NCBI RefSeq assembly: GCF_001680005.1
Contig: NC_033567.1
Span: forward strand, 3,162,001 to 3,226,000
Origin: Plasmodium coatneyi
Lineage: Eukaryota > Apicomplexa > Aconoidasida > Haemosporida > Plasmodiidae
Direction of reading: 5' to 3'
DNA: 64,000 bases
This document shows, piece by piece, positions 1 through 10,587 of this stretch. The notes under the pieces were generated by a model. It searched no databases and was not told where the DNA came from. It saw nothing but the letters and a program-made list of their open reading frames with translations. A program made the translations under genes and the position numbers. Each line of letters starts with the position of its first letter. The stretch's first letter is position 1.

Positions 1-311
1 TTTGTCTTCATTTTGAAACGCCCCCCCTGCTCTGTGGCTGCGTCCTCAGTTTTGCTATGTGCACATAAAAAAAGCATTCGCACGGAGAAAACACTGCATG
101 TAACAATTTGGAAGATCCATCAGAACTTAGGAGCAACTCCCCTCTTCAGGCAAAAGGAGAGAATTACTACCCCGCGTTCATTCCGAATAAATGGCATAAC
201 AAAATTGATCTGATGAGTGTGTGTGTGTAGGAGGGGGTATGTGTAAGGAGTGGCCTGACTGACCTTCTGACTCCCCCCCAGATAAACGTCTTCTCAAGCA
301 AAAAAGGGAAG
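1..311. other. 3' flank of dihydroorotase, no gene seen
   Basis: This stretch lies downstream of the dihydroorotase stop codon and holds only short chance reading frames. It contains a short TG repeat around 219-231 and a run of C near 275. It most likely carries the 3' UTR of the minus-strand gene. Confidence 0.6.
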
Positions 312-1403
312 TCACACATCTGCACCTGCACCCACGAGCGACGCTGTGAAATCAATTGTTTGCCCAGCCAAAAAGGGGACGACCCCAAAATATTCATCAG
401 GAATTTTGAATCCCTTCTTTTGTATACAAAGAGAAAGTGGCTGTTCATTTGTGCCTGTTTTTTTCTCCTTTAAATTTAAAAAATTTGCAGCATTTTTACA
501 GGCAAAATTTTCTACCTTGTCCAATGAATTAATTTTGTTAAAAATGTGAGAAACATACGACATGAGGAATGGCTGTGTGTATATTCCAGGCTTATAGTGG
601 GGATCATTTTTTTGTTCTTTATAATGGGGTGCAGAATCGGATCCAAGGAAAATCCTGGGGAACCCTTCCTGTATAATTTTACACAAGGCTACCTTATCAT
701 CAACCGTTTTGGGCAAAGGCTTGCAATAATTATATACATTTTTTATATACTTTTCTATGGCTACCACGTCAGGAGCGTAATCATAGGTCTGCGTGTCTAC
801 AACATCGTCTATGGTTAGCTGCAAGTGGTGAGGAGTAACTGAACCCGCGACGTTCGGGTAGGTTCTAACCAGGTTTATCATATCTACCGTAGAAATATGC
901 TCTAGGACAATTTTCAAATGGGGAAAGTGGACAGCCAAGTCATGTATATGTTGTACGTAACTCCTTTCTGCATAAAGTGGATTCACGTTTGGTTCTTCAC
1001 AATGTATGTGTAAACTTTTGTTTAGCTTTTCAAGTGTATGGAAAATTTCATAAAATGTTTCTAACGTTGTAACTCCATGATTAGAATTGGTTGTTACATT
1101 ACTGGGGTATATTTTAACTCCTTGCAAATTGCATTCTTCGTGGTTTCTGAGGATGTCATTTGAATCTGTTTTTTTGTTCAAGTATAACGTCATTAGGTAG
1201 TCCACGCTGGGGTCTTGCTTGATTAGCTCGTTTCTATATTTTTTGGCTTCTTCACAGGTGCTTACAATTGGTGTGGTGTTGGGCATAACGAGCACGCGGT
1301 CACACCCCCCCTTCTTCACTGCCCCAACGGTGAAACTCAGCATGTCACCCTGCCGCAGGTGGCAGTGCATGTCGTCTCCCAGGGGGATATACAACGGTTC
1401 CAT
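312..1403 (-). CDS. DHO: Dihydroorotase (pyrimidine biosynthesis)
   Basis: Single-exon protein of 363 residues. It should catalyse the reversible cyclisation of N-carbamoyl-aspartate to dihydroorotate, the third step of de novo pyrimidine synthesis, on which Plasmodium depends because it cannot salvage pyrimidines. The length and motifs fit the small bacterial-type (E. coli PyrC-like, class II) enzyme rather than the animal CAD fusion. Visible zinc ligands are the HxH pair H13/H15 in DMHCHLR, K97 in GVKIYP (the lysine carbamylated in this family), H134 in HIHCEE, H169 in LEHIST and D256 in LGSDSAPH. The ATG at 1403 places the HxH motif at the usual distance from the N terminus, with no targeting leader, so a cytosolic location is inferred. 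The enzyme looks complete and active. Confidence 0.95.
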   Translation of the reverse strand: MEPLYIPLGDDMHCHLRQGDMLSFTVGAVKKGGCDRVLVMPNTTPIVSTCEEAKKYRNELIKQDPSVDYLMTLYLNKKTDSNDILRNHEECNLQGVKIYPSNVTTNSNHGVTTLETFYEIFHTLEKLNKSLHIHCEEPNVNPLYAERSYVQHIHDLAVHFPHLKIVLEHISTVDMINLVRTYPNVAGSVTPHHLQLTIDDVVDTQTYDYAPDVVAIEKYIKNVYNYCKPLPKTVDDKVALCKIIQEGFPRIFLGSDSAPHYKEQKNDPHYKPGIYTQPFLMSYVSHIFNKINSLDKVENFACKNAANFLNLKEKKTGTNEQPLSLCIQKKGFKIPDEYFGVVPFLAGQTIDFTASLVGAGADV

Positions 1404-2474
1404 TTTGGCGGGCAGATGGGGGTCCTTTCTAGGGCGCTAATTCAAGTCACTGCTGCGGTAATGCAACATTATTCCTTCCCAAGCGCATATGTACCTTGGG
1501 ACAAACACACCCTCTCGTAACGCGGAACGAATCAGTTCCAGCTTCTGCAATGGTTCGACACGCAATTGTTACAAGTCAGAAATAAAAACTCAGAACAGGC
1601 CTCCAAACGTGTAGTTGCTTCTTTGCGGCGCTAGGAAAGTGTAACGAACGGTAATTATAACTTCTTCCCCCCCCCCCGCACATATGAGCAATAATTGCGG
1701 GGGCTGCTTCCCCGTTAGCTTAATGCACAAGCAGGTTCTCTTCTCAAAATGGAAAGCAGGGGCTGGATTCGCGATGCCAATATGTACGGAGATGTGCAAA
1801 AGGATAAATCTCCTTCTCTCCTTTGTTCGCCACCAGGTGGGTGCACTCTTTCCTTCAGCCAAATCCCCACGTGGAGATCCGACCCGCTTTACCTCACGCA
1901 CAAAGAAAGGTAAAATCACTCCGTATAGGAAAGAATAATTAAAATTGCACAACGGGTGTATAAATAAAGGGAGAAAGAAATAAAGGCGTATAGCTGTTCT
2001 TTTTTTTTATGTTATCCCCTCCCCAGGTCGTTTACTTCCGCCCCTTCTAATGACCCAAGTGGATGAACCCCCTTTCAGGGAACTTTACACAGCAGCCGAC
2101 AGTTAAGACCTAAATAACGTCAGAAATGCCAAAGGGGAAGGAAGCCCCCTCAGTACCGTGGGAAGGGGAGCACCGAAGTAATGACGCAAAACGAAGAGGA
2201 AGAGGGTTCAACTATACCCATAATGACTACCACCACTATACGTAACGACGCACATATGTATACACATTTGAATTGTCTCACCCGGAAAAGTATCACGCGC
2301 ACGAAGGAGACAACACCGTAACGTTTTGTTTAAAAATTCTGCGGAAGATGCTTTGTCTGGGGGGTTGACCCAGCATGCTTTTTTTTTCCTTTTCCCCTAT
2401 TTTTGCTGAGATGGGAAACTAACTTGTAAACGCTGGCATAATTTTCCGCTCCGTCTGTATCTCTTCCCCCCTAC
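1404..2474. other. Divergent promoter region, dihydroorotase / CS-domain gene
   Basis: About 1.1 kb between two divergently transcribed genes. It contains a C10 run (about 1668-1677) and T runs at about 2000-2008 and 2380-2388. Open frames on both strands overlap each other (1590-1952 minus, 1684-1938 plus) and read as composition-driven noise. It should hold the 5' UTRs and promoters of both genes; no specific site can be named. Confidence 0.5.
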
Positions 2475-3893
2475 ATGCTTGTGATGGCCTTGCCGTCGCC
2501 TTCAGAGGGAAAGAAAATTATGCCGCAATTATTGAAAAAAATAAAAATTCTTTTGAGCGTCCTGTTCACGCTACAGTGGAAGGGAGCCCATTATGTAAAC
2601 TCCCTGCAAACTCACAAAGGGACACATAACAGGCAAATAACCAACTCGGTGTTGTATCTAGATAGGCAGTTATGTGACCCTTTTTTATATTACCCCATTC
2701 GGAAGAAAAAGCCCTCCACTGGGGCCACACAGAACAAGATCAGATGTACCCCGACAAAGAAGGAAGAAGAGGAGGACGCTGCATTTGGAATTGAACTGGA
2801 GGTAAAAATGGAAAATTGAGAATAGGCACCATTCTTATGAGTATTCTTCGCCATATATATATATATATATTTTTCTGTAGAATCTCATGAAAGACCTAGA
2901 GGAGGGGAAATACGGGGATGAGTCGCTCAACCTATACAAGGAGGTGGAGGTAAATCCGCTGCTTCGCCAGCTCCTTGTTTTGTGTGTGTCTAAAAAGGTT
3001 ACGCAGGTGTAACCCTCACACATAGGGGTAGAAGCGTCAGTTCACGGGCGACCGGGCCCAACAAACATATGCAATGACACACAACGTGTGTTCGCCCCCA
3101 CAGCGTAGGAACCTAGAGGAAGAAGAAAAGGAAGCCCAAGGGATGAAAAAAGCAGAAGAGGAAATAGACATGCACGATGTGGAAGGCGTAATTAACAACA
3201 CGGACGACAATCTTAAGACCTCCGTCAGAAAGGCATTTTACAACACAGATCTAAATGAACAAGATAGCCAAGATGTGAAGAAAGAATATAACATGATGAA
3301 AAAAATTGAAAAAACTTTTGATGATATTGATGATGTAAATTATCCTGAGGAAAAATTAAACATGAAAAATGTTTTGGATAAAATTAGCTCCATGAAAGAC
3401 CCGGAGAATCCAGAGACGCCATTCAAAGACACCGCGAAGACTTTGATGAAGGTGCGTGAATCGGCTGGGAGGCACGCACAAATAAATACGTAATATGGGT
3501 TATTCATTTTTTTTTTTTTTTTTCCTTTTTTTAAACGACCTTCAGTACAAGGGGCTGTTGCACATGCCATATGTGCAGTGTAGGTTGCTCAACGGTGGAG
3601 AGTAAGGAACACCAATTTAAGCTAATCTTCGAGAGCATTTGTACGATGTTGTGTTGTCCATGTTGCGAACAGAGAGACGAGAAGAAAGAGCTCTCGCGCA
3701 CACCACCATCATTGCCACTGTGCAGGCTGGACTGGAGAGAATCCCTGGATCACATTGAGTTAAATATCCCCATTTTTGAAGGTAAGCAAGGGGGCAAAGA
3801 TGCATTCGCCCCCCACGGAATGGCGAAAATTTAACCACGTAGCTCGGTGCAAATACGTACATATATACACACACACTTGAGCTAGCTATTTCG

Positions 3894-3931
<38 letters not shown>

Positions 3932-4335
3932 CACGCACTGAAGAAACCGATCAGAAAGACGTCTTCTTCCAATTCGGAAATGACCACATCAAGTTGGAAA
4001 TCCTCAGGAGTGGCAGCAAAGTCCTTCTGCTAAATCATAAGGTAGACCTTTGTGCAGGGAAAGACTTCACCACTGTAGAGGCGATCTACCTCGCGCAGGT
4101 GGAAGTTGTGCAAAGCAACTACAACACACTTGAGCTAGCCATTTCGGTATTTTTTTTTTTTTTTTTTTTTTCTCCCATTTAGCTATGTGGGAAGATTAAC
4201 TACGGAGACGCATACTGGGTGATAACAGGCGATTACAAAGAGGGCGAGAAGCACATCAATTTGGTCCTTCCCAAAATGGGGGCTTTTAAATACATATGGG
4301 AGAAATTGCTGCAGGACGGGGAACAGGGGACTTAG
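2475..4335 (+). CDS. CS-domain (NudC/p23-like) protein with leader peptide, 7 exons
   Basis: Exons by hand: 2475-2801, 2881-2949, 3104-3451, 3546-3583, 3726-3781, 3944-4098 and 4183-4335. All phases agree and give 381 residues. The C-terminal third is a CS fold of the NudC type: LDWRESLDHIELNIPIFE starts the first strands, then come YWVITGD and HINLVLPKM, ending in an aromatic FKYIWEKLL helix as in NudC proteins. The middle (exons 2-3) is acidic, charged and probably coiled-coil. Met1 and Met16 are both possible starts; from Met16 the N terminus (MPQLLKKIKILLSVLF) looks like a signal peptide, unusual for a CS co-chaperone and suggesting entry into the secretory or apicoplast route. Introns 5 and 6 share a near-identical 27-bp block. 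CS proteins usually act as Hsp90-type co-chaperones; the client here is unknown. Confidence 0.8.
2853..2870. repeat. (AT)n microsatellite in intron 1 of CS gene
   Basis: Nine AT units lie within the first intron of the CS-domain gene, just upstream of the acceptor at 2880. Confidence 0.75.
3871..3897. repeat. Intronic direct repeat, copy 1 (intron 5 of CS gene)
   Basis: A 27-bp block containing ttgagctagc and atttcggtat, followed by a long T run and a splice acceptor at 3943. The same block with a single base difference occurs at 4124-4150 in the next intron. Confidence 0.85.
3897..3931. repeat. Poly-T tract, about 35 T
   Basis: One of the longest homopolymers in the window, forming the pyrimidine tract of intron 5 of the CS-domain gene. 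Confidence 0.9.
4124..4150. repeat. Intronic direct repeat, copy 2 (intron 6 of CS gene)
   Basis: Matches 3871-3897 at 26 of 27 positions (T versus C at the seventeenth base). It is likewise followed by a T run and then the acceptor at 4182. The two introns differ outside this block. Confidence 0.85.
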
Positions 4336-4863
4336 CAATTTTGCTCCCCTGATTGGGAAGAGCTGTCTCACACAGAAATGGTGTCTACACGTGTGGCCAC
4401 GCCTGTGTCTCTGTGTGTACGTATGTATATGCGCATGTGTGCTGACCAATTTGCCAAACGGTGGAGGCACCCTTCGCCGCTTTGCTGCATTGTCACCTTG
4501 TACGATGTATTCACCTGCTTTTTTTTTTTCGTTTCACGCTTTCTCTTCCGCATGGAATGTGAGAAACGTTAATTGGGGGGTACCCAATGAGTTGTTTAAA
4601 AAAAAAATTCAAAATTAACCAACTCGAATTAAAATGGGAAAAGTGCAAATGGTGGAAGTGGACAAATGACAACTTCTCCAACGCATAAACAGGAGGGGAT
4701 TCCCCTTTTTTGAGTACCCCTGGGGAATGGAGGGTAATGTGCCATTTGGGCAACACGTAAGGGAGAAATGCACTAATCGTGAATATGTCACAAAAAAGGT
4801 AGGGCCGCTCAACGGGGGAAGAGCACAACGTGTTCATCAAGACAGTCTTGTACTCCACACGGG
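4336..4863. other. Convergent spacer, CS-domain gene / apicoplast rpoA
   Basis: About 530 bp between two convergent stop codons. It should hold both 3' UTRs. I see no gene in it. Confidence 0.5.
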
Positions 4864-7284
4864 TCAACCCTCGTCCAGTATATCGCCCAAAGTGTCGTCC
4901 AGGTAGTCGTCATAATCGAAGGTGCGCCTGTTCGCCGCTTTGGAAGTTTTTTTCTCGGAACCCTTCCTCTTCTTGCGAATTCTGTCTTTCTTTACCTCCA
5001 TTTTTAGCCACTCCAGGGTGTCCAGGAAGGGAGGCGGCGTGTCCTCCAGCGGTAGCTGGATATTTGAGTGCTTGGGAAAGTTGTCTGGGTCCACGAGCTT
5101 TTGCGAAAATGAGTCCATCATGTTCTGGTTACCCATTTGACTGTGTCTATCCGGCACGCCGTGCTCACTATTTCCGATACCCGCGCCGCTATTGCCGCTG
5201 GTATCACTCTCTGCGTCCACATCGTGGATGGGGGGGCCTCCCTCCATCTTCTGCTTGGTCTGCAAAAATTTGTACCGGTCAATGGCGGGCCACAGTTTCT
5301 TTATCTCCTCGTCCTCCACATCGGACGGGAAATCCGTATCGGAAATTATCATCTCCCTGAATTTTCTCAAAATTTTTTTTATATTTTTAATTCCATATAG
5401 TAGCACATTCTTTGGCAACATTCTGCAGTCAGTCCATATTTCCATCACAAGCATTTGTTTCGGGTCGGTAAATTCACACCTATCTTCACACCAATACTTA
5501 GTGGCGATCTTATGTACAGACATACGTACCATACGGCAGCTACCAAAGCTAGCACTTATAGGCATATAATTTTTCTCAATAACTTCCTTTACTGGTCTTT
5601 TTTTCATACATTCGTTATCCGAACCCTGTTCCCTTTTGTATAATCCCTTCTCATATGTTAGCCAGTGACCTTTTCCATATTCAATTTTTATCGAAATGTC
5701 TAGATATCCATCTTCTTTCAGGGTGCAGATGTACTGCTCCTTGTTAACTACTTGTAGGTGAGACGGCAGGGGTATCATCCCTGCTACTAGCATTAAGGGT
5801 CCTTTAAAAATGAGTCGTACATTTGTCTCTACATTTATTTCTTTGCTGTATATACACACGTCCGATAGGTTCAGTGCAATTTCTAGGAGGTCCTCTTGCA
5901 CGTTATCAATTCGGGTGTCTTCATTCATGTTGTGTACTTTAATGGCAACTATGGCGTACCCATATATCTGCGTCTGACAGACGTACTTTAACAGAGTACC
6001 GAAGGTGTGTCCATCGGTTATGTTTAAAGGCCCTATGTAGAACTTCTGGTAGAGCCTACCGTTCTGTGGGTACTTGATTATGTCTGTCGCTTCCTCTACT
6101 TTGATGTCGTTCGGTCCGAAGTCGTATTTATCTATGAAACTCTCCCGGTGCAGGCTGGAGTGCACCACGCTTTCGTTCGTGCTGGATGTGTCCTCAGCCA
6201 TTCCTGCGGTGTCAACACCATCGTTGCCTAGACCGCGCAACCTTTGCAGGCGCTCCTCGCGCTTCTTGTAGATATCCCCGTAGTTGCCGAAAAACTGCGC
6301 GTCCCCGTAGCCCAGCCCCGCTCTATCCCTACGAACGCTAAACCGGGGGTAGAAGAGGAAGGGGTAAAACTTCTCGTTTGGCTCGTTACCACTCACACTG
6401 ATCTTGTCAAAGTAGTCATACAACTTCTTATAAATGGGATAATGATTCACATTGAAATCGATTGCTCTGAAGCTACCCCAGTATTCTATGGGCATTCTCT
6501 TCATTTTGGGTTCCACCATTTTTCGCAGCGTCTCTATTTCGTATTCTTTTTCTTTGTCTACTTCTCCGTAGCCGATATAATCTTCCCACTCTCCCCGGTT
6601 CAGAATGACCCAATTTTTCCATGTGTACAAATCTCCTTCAAAGAATCCCTTCTTTTTTAGGAAGAGAAAATCTTGTACGCTAATTAGTGGTTCTCTGTCC
6701 GTTTGGTCTTTTTCGCCATTTTGTCCATTTGGCTCATTTAGCTGTTTTTTTTTTTTTTTTTTTTTTTCCGCTTGCTCAGCTAGCTTTTTTAAAAAGCACA
6801 CAAAAAAAGAGTAATAATTGTGAATTTTTAAATTGTCATTTTTGTATTTATAATCCAAAATGACATTTGTTAATCCATCTGGGGTCCTAAAAACATCCTT
6901 CGGAAATTGAGGTTCATATCCACTACTTGAGTTTCTCTTCATTTGTTCAATGTATTCCTCTACTTCTTCCTTTTTCACTTGATACTTTTTTATGAAGTTT
7001 TTCCTTCTCCCCATTTTATAATCATCACTCGGTTGTTCCGGTCTGCTGGTTTCCTCTATCTCGTCATCTTTGCTGAACACGCTCCATTTGTTCTGTTCTC
7101 CTTTTCTCCTGCTGGGGCGGCAACTTCTGCCGCAGCTTCGTGTGTACGGTTTTTCCTCGCAGCTGCCTCCGATGGGCCACACATTTTGGTAACTACGAAT
7201 GAAGCAACTGTTCCGAATTTGCAAAGCTTTGCAGGTTATAATGAGGAGGGGGACCCATGTAGGAAGGCCTATCAGCCGCATCAT
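4864..7284 (-). CDS. rpoA: Apicoplast-targeted bacterial-type RNA polymerase alpha subunit
   Basis: Single-exon ORF of 806 residues. Residues about 405-640 resemble the bacterial/plastid RpoA N-terminal domain: YQKFYIGPLN, DGHTFGTLLKYVC (the HTLGNALRR-like region of family members), EDLLEIALNLSDV and a C-terminal helix before KILRKF. The first ~22 residues (MMRLIGLPTWVPLLIITCKA) form a signal peptide, followed by a basic Ser/Arg/Lys-rich stretch like an apicoplast transit peptide. The product should be the alpha subunit of the PEP-type polymerase transcribing the apicoplast genome, whose beta subunits are encoded in that genome in Plasmodium. It is far longer than a bacterial alpha (~330 residues): a ~400-residue N-terminal extension with a poly-Lys run near residue 177, and a C-terminal tail with no recognisable helix-hairpin-helix alpha-CTD. 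Assignment rests on weak but co-linear motifs. Confidence 0.8.
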   Translation of the reverse strand: MMRLIGLPTWVPLLIITCKALQIRNSCFIRSYQNVWPIGGSCEEKPYTRSCGRSCRPSRRKGEQNKWSVFSKDDEIEETSRPEQPSDDYKMGRRKNFIKKYQVKKEEVEEYIEQMKRNSSSGYEPQFPKDVFRTPDGLTNVILDYKYKNDNLKIHNYYSFFVCFLKKLAEQAEKKKKKKKQLNEPNGQNGEKDQTDREPLISVQDFLFLKKKGFFEGDLYTWKNWVILNRGEWEDYIGYGEVDKEKEYEIETLRKMVEPKMKRMPIEYWGSFRAIDFNVNHYPIYKKLYDYFDKISVSGNEPNEKFYPFLFYPRFSVRRDRAGLGYGDAQFFGNYGDIYKKREERLQRLRGLGNDGVDTAGMAEDTSSTNESVVHSSLHRESFIDKYDFGPNDIKVEEATDIIKYPQNGRLYQKFYIGPLNITDGHTFGTLLKYVCQTQIYGYAIVAIKVHNMNEDTRIDNVQEDLLEIALNLSDVCIYSKEINVETNVRLIFKGPLMLVAGMIPLPSHLQVVNKEQYICTLKEDGYLDISIKIEYGKGHWLTYEKGLYKREQGSDNECMKKRPVKEVIEKNYMPISASFGSCRMVRMSVHKIATKYWCEDRCEFTDPKQMLVMEIWTDCRMLPKNVLLYGIKNIKKILRKFREMIISDTDFPSDVEDEEIKKLWPAIDRYKFLQTKQKMEGGPPIHDVDAESDTSGNSGAGIGNSEHGVPDRHSQMGNQNMMDSFSQKLVDPDNFPKHSNIQLPLEDTPPPFLDTLEWLKMEVKKDRIRKKRKGSEKKTSKAANRRTFDYDDYLDDTLGDILDEG

Positions 7285-8433
7285 ATAGGGTTAGTTCGAA
7301 GCGGGCGATCTTTCTTTAGGCCTCGCATTTTGTGGGGTTTCCATGGGCAGTCGTCCGGTGTGAACTGTGGAAGTAAACACACAAATAGGAACTCATTAAC
7401 GTGTGTTCCCAGGGGCCCGCTTCGGTATACACTCATCCATTCGCGTGTATACCTATGCAGGTGTTCCCCCCTTTGGTTGTTCCCTTTGTGAAGTTTTTTT
7501 TTTTTTTCTTCTTCCCCTATGTGTTGCTCATTTTGAACAAGCGCGTTCGCCTCAGAGAAGTGTACCCCCGTGTGTATTCGCGCAGGTTCGCATATCCGTA
7601 TGTACGCAGAATTGTGTGGAGCACATTTGGCCGGCGAAACGGAAACGCGGTGATCTGCTGCCCTATGGTCAACTTCATGATGGTGCACATACCGATGATC
7701 GACATGTCGATGATCGAAATCCTGATGGTGCGAGTTTATGCCCCCACGTGAAGGTGCTGACCGCGCGTGCCCGTATTTTTCTTCCTGCTGGAAATTTCCC
7801 GCCCGCTTAGCTGATCCAAATGCTTATCTACGAAAATTCCTCTACATGGGAAGTTACGAAAGGAGTTTTCCCCCCTTGGGTGAAGCGCAGACGCCACGAG
7901 AGGGAAATTCCGTATGAAATGCGAATTTTCCCAAGTGTACAACGCGATACACACAAATAGAACAAAATAAAACGGGCAGCAACTGCACGATGAATGACAT
8001 GTAGCGTTAGCGGAGGTGGTGTGTATCTTCAGAGAAATATATATTTTTTTTGTTCCAAAGAATTCGTGCAAACATTGTTGAAATTTTTGCCAGAGTGTGG
8101 TGAGGACCAATTTTCCTATATATTTTTTTCTCCTCTGCAGTGGGAGCACGAAGGGGAAGTGAACAGAGGAATCACCTGACAGAGTTTGTAAACGCATCCC
8201 CATATGTGGTTAGTCGCATGGATGGGTACATTCCAAGATAATTTCGAAGCGGGCGTACTTATATGCTAATCACGCTCAGGTGGGGGGGAGGGAGAAACGG
8301 ACGGATGTCTATACGAACAGCGTATTGCTCCTCTAGAGAGAGACGCCCACTGCTGTGTTAAGCAGTCGATAATTAAACATACACTTGTTGGAAAGTTCCC
8401 CGCGAGGACATCCCACCACCAGCCGCAGAAAAG
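7285..8433. other. Divergent promoter region, rpoA / PDI-14
   Basis: About 1.15 kb between two divergent start codons. It contains a T run at about 7494-7508 and several chance frames on both strands. The promoters of both genes are expected here; I cannot pick out a specific element. Confidence 0.5.
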
Positions 8434-10587
8434 ATGAAAATAATCAAGCTACTACTAGTGTGCATGTTAATCCTAATAAACGCATGTAGAACGAGCAACG
8501 ATGAAGAGAAGCAGAGCAAAATAATTTCCATAGACATGACCGACCTGGAGCAGATACAAAATGATGAGAATATTTTTACCTTCCTCATTGTGTACACACA
8601 CTGGTGTGAAAGATCCAGTTCGCTACTCGAAAATGTGCAGACCATTTCGAACCTTTTAAAATATGATAGCAATGTAAAGGTAGCCAAAATGAACGTTGCT
8701 GTGAATAGTACCGTTATTGACAGACTTTCCGTCTATAGTTACCCTGCCCTTTTTATGTTAAAAAAAAATGAGACGCACAAATACAGAGGAGTGAACAGCA
8801 TCAAAGGAATAATCCTGTGGATATACGAATATCTTGACGACAGTGTATATTCCATTGAAAATAAAAATAAATTGGACACGTTCCTCCAACTGGATGAGTA
8901 TAATAACTCCATTTTATTCTTTATCGACAGAAAGGAAAAGGACACCCATTTGGTTAAAGAGCTAGTTAACATATGTACCCTAATAGGAAATACCTTCTGC
9001 TTCGCTGTTACCAACCCAAGTATCATCTCATATTTTGAAAATCAAATCATGCGAGAAAAATATCACGTCAATATGCAGGATTTACAAAACAAAGACATGT
9101 ATGGAATTTTATTCAGAAATGATGACTTTGGGGAGAACTTTTATTTGATTGATGACAGCGTGAGCATTTTATACAATCCTGACTACCCCGTGGAGGAAAA
9201 AAAACTGGAACTGACAAAATGGATACAGAAAAAACTCGAACCCTTGGTTATTAAATTCTCTGAGTATTATTTCCCCCTTTTTTTTGCAAATGATACGGTT
9301 AGTTTTTTTATCCTCTACGACGATATAAATGACCTCAATAAAGCAGATATTATAAAGTGTGCGAAAAAGTACCCCAATATTACCTTCTCCGTGTCGGGCA
9401 ACAAGGATGTGTACGAGAAGAGGCTCCTCAATGAGCTACTTATCGAGCAGGTCAAAAAACCCGTCATGCGAATCACCGAGTTTAAGAATCACATCGCCGT
9501 TCCGTATAAGTATAGGCCCATCAGCGACGACATCGAGATAAACGAGCAGGTATAGGGAGAGGAGCGCCAAGTATATTCTTCGACGTACATACAGTGGAGT
9601 GTACGCCATGACGTGTGCACACCTTCTTACACACACACACCATGTGCGTCCCCGCAGACCATCGACCAATTCATCCAGGACTACCTCAACGAAAAGAAGT
9701 ACTTCTACCGAAAGAGTGAGAGAGCCCTGCCCGACGAATTCAACCACGGATACATAAAAATAATAGTGGCCGACACCTACGATGAATACGTGTTTGACAG
9801 AACCAAGCATGTAGTGGTGCTTTACTACGCGCCCTGGTGCGGCCACTGCTACAAATTCGAGCCTGTGTATAGGGAAATTGGAAAGAGACTCAAGATATAC
9901 GGAAACAAATTCAAGGACTACAACAACGACGTGGTGATTAGCAAAATCGACGCGGTTAACAATGAGATATACGACGTCCCTATCGGTGAGTGACGCAAGG
10001 GTAGTGTGGCGTGTGTGCATGTGTCGTGCATATGCAGCGTAGATAGGACCGCAGGGGCAACCCAGGCAGTTTCCACCCGCATGCAGGCTGCACGACGACA
10101 TTTCGTTTATCCGTATTTCTAAACGTACATATGTATTCCCATTGGTGCCTCTTCCGTGAAATCCTCCACGTGCACATTCGACCATCTCCTGTTCATTCCC
10201 TGCCGCAGAGGGATACCCCACCATTTATCTGTACCCGAAAGAGAACAAGAAGGCCCCCATCAAGTACAACGGCCCGAGGACCGTGGAAAGCATCATCTCT
10301 TGGATTTGCGAAAAGGTAAAAAGGATAAAAAGAGTTCATAAGTTTTGCATAAGTTTGCATAAATTGTAGCAATCGCGTCTTCCAAATTTATGGGGAATTT
10401 TGAATAAACACACCAACGCAGCTACGTAGTTAGCCGATGAACCTGCTCCACTTCTGGTTTAACTCAGTTGAGTGTTTTCTTTCTTTTTTTTTTTTTTTTT
10501 CAGACTAATACCGATATAGACATACAGCAATTCGTTAACATCAATTTGGACGATGAGCAACTTTTCGAATCCTATGAGGAGCTGTGA
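8434..10587 (+). CDS. PDI-14: Protein disulfide isomerase PDI-14 (ER thioredoxin-fold protein), 4 exons
   Basis: Exons 8434-9549, 9658-9985, 10209-10315 and 10504-10587 join in phase to give 544 residues. A signal peptide covers residues 1-19. The protein has a thioredoxin-like array: a first domain with a degenerate HWCERS site (CxxS-like, around residue 58), non-catalytic thioredoxin-like segments in the middle, and one complete active site, APWCGHC, around residues 430-436, followed by the cis-proline segment VPIEGYPTIYL. The C terminus ends EEL, resembling a shortened ER-retention signal. The protein should catalyse disulfide formation or isomerisation in the ER. Having one canonical and one crippled site differs from classic PDI, which has two CGHC sites. 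The name PDI-14 is from memory of the P. falciparum chromosome 14 gene; domain identity is certain, the name less so. Confidence 0.9.

Noticed and set aside
1590..1952. Overlapping plus and minus frames in the first divergent spacer
   Set aside because: Both strands are open over the same GC-richer patch, and neither shows conserved motifs.
9436..10224. 262-residue minus-strand open frame
   Set aside because: It is antisense to PDI-14 exons 1 to 3 and crosses their introns. The Val-rich composition is that of an antisense shadow.
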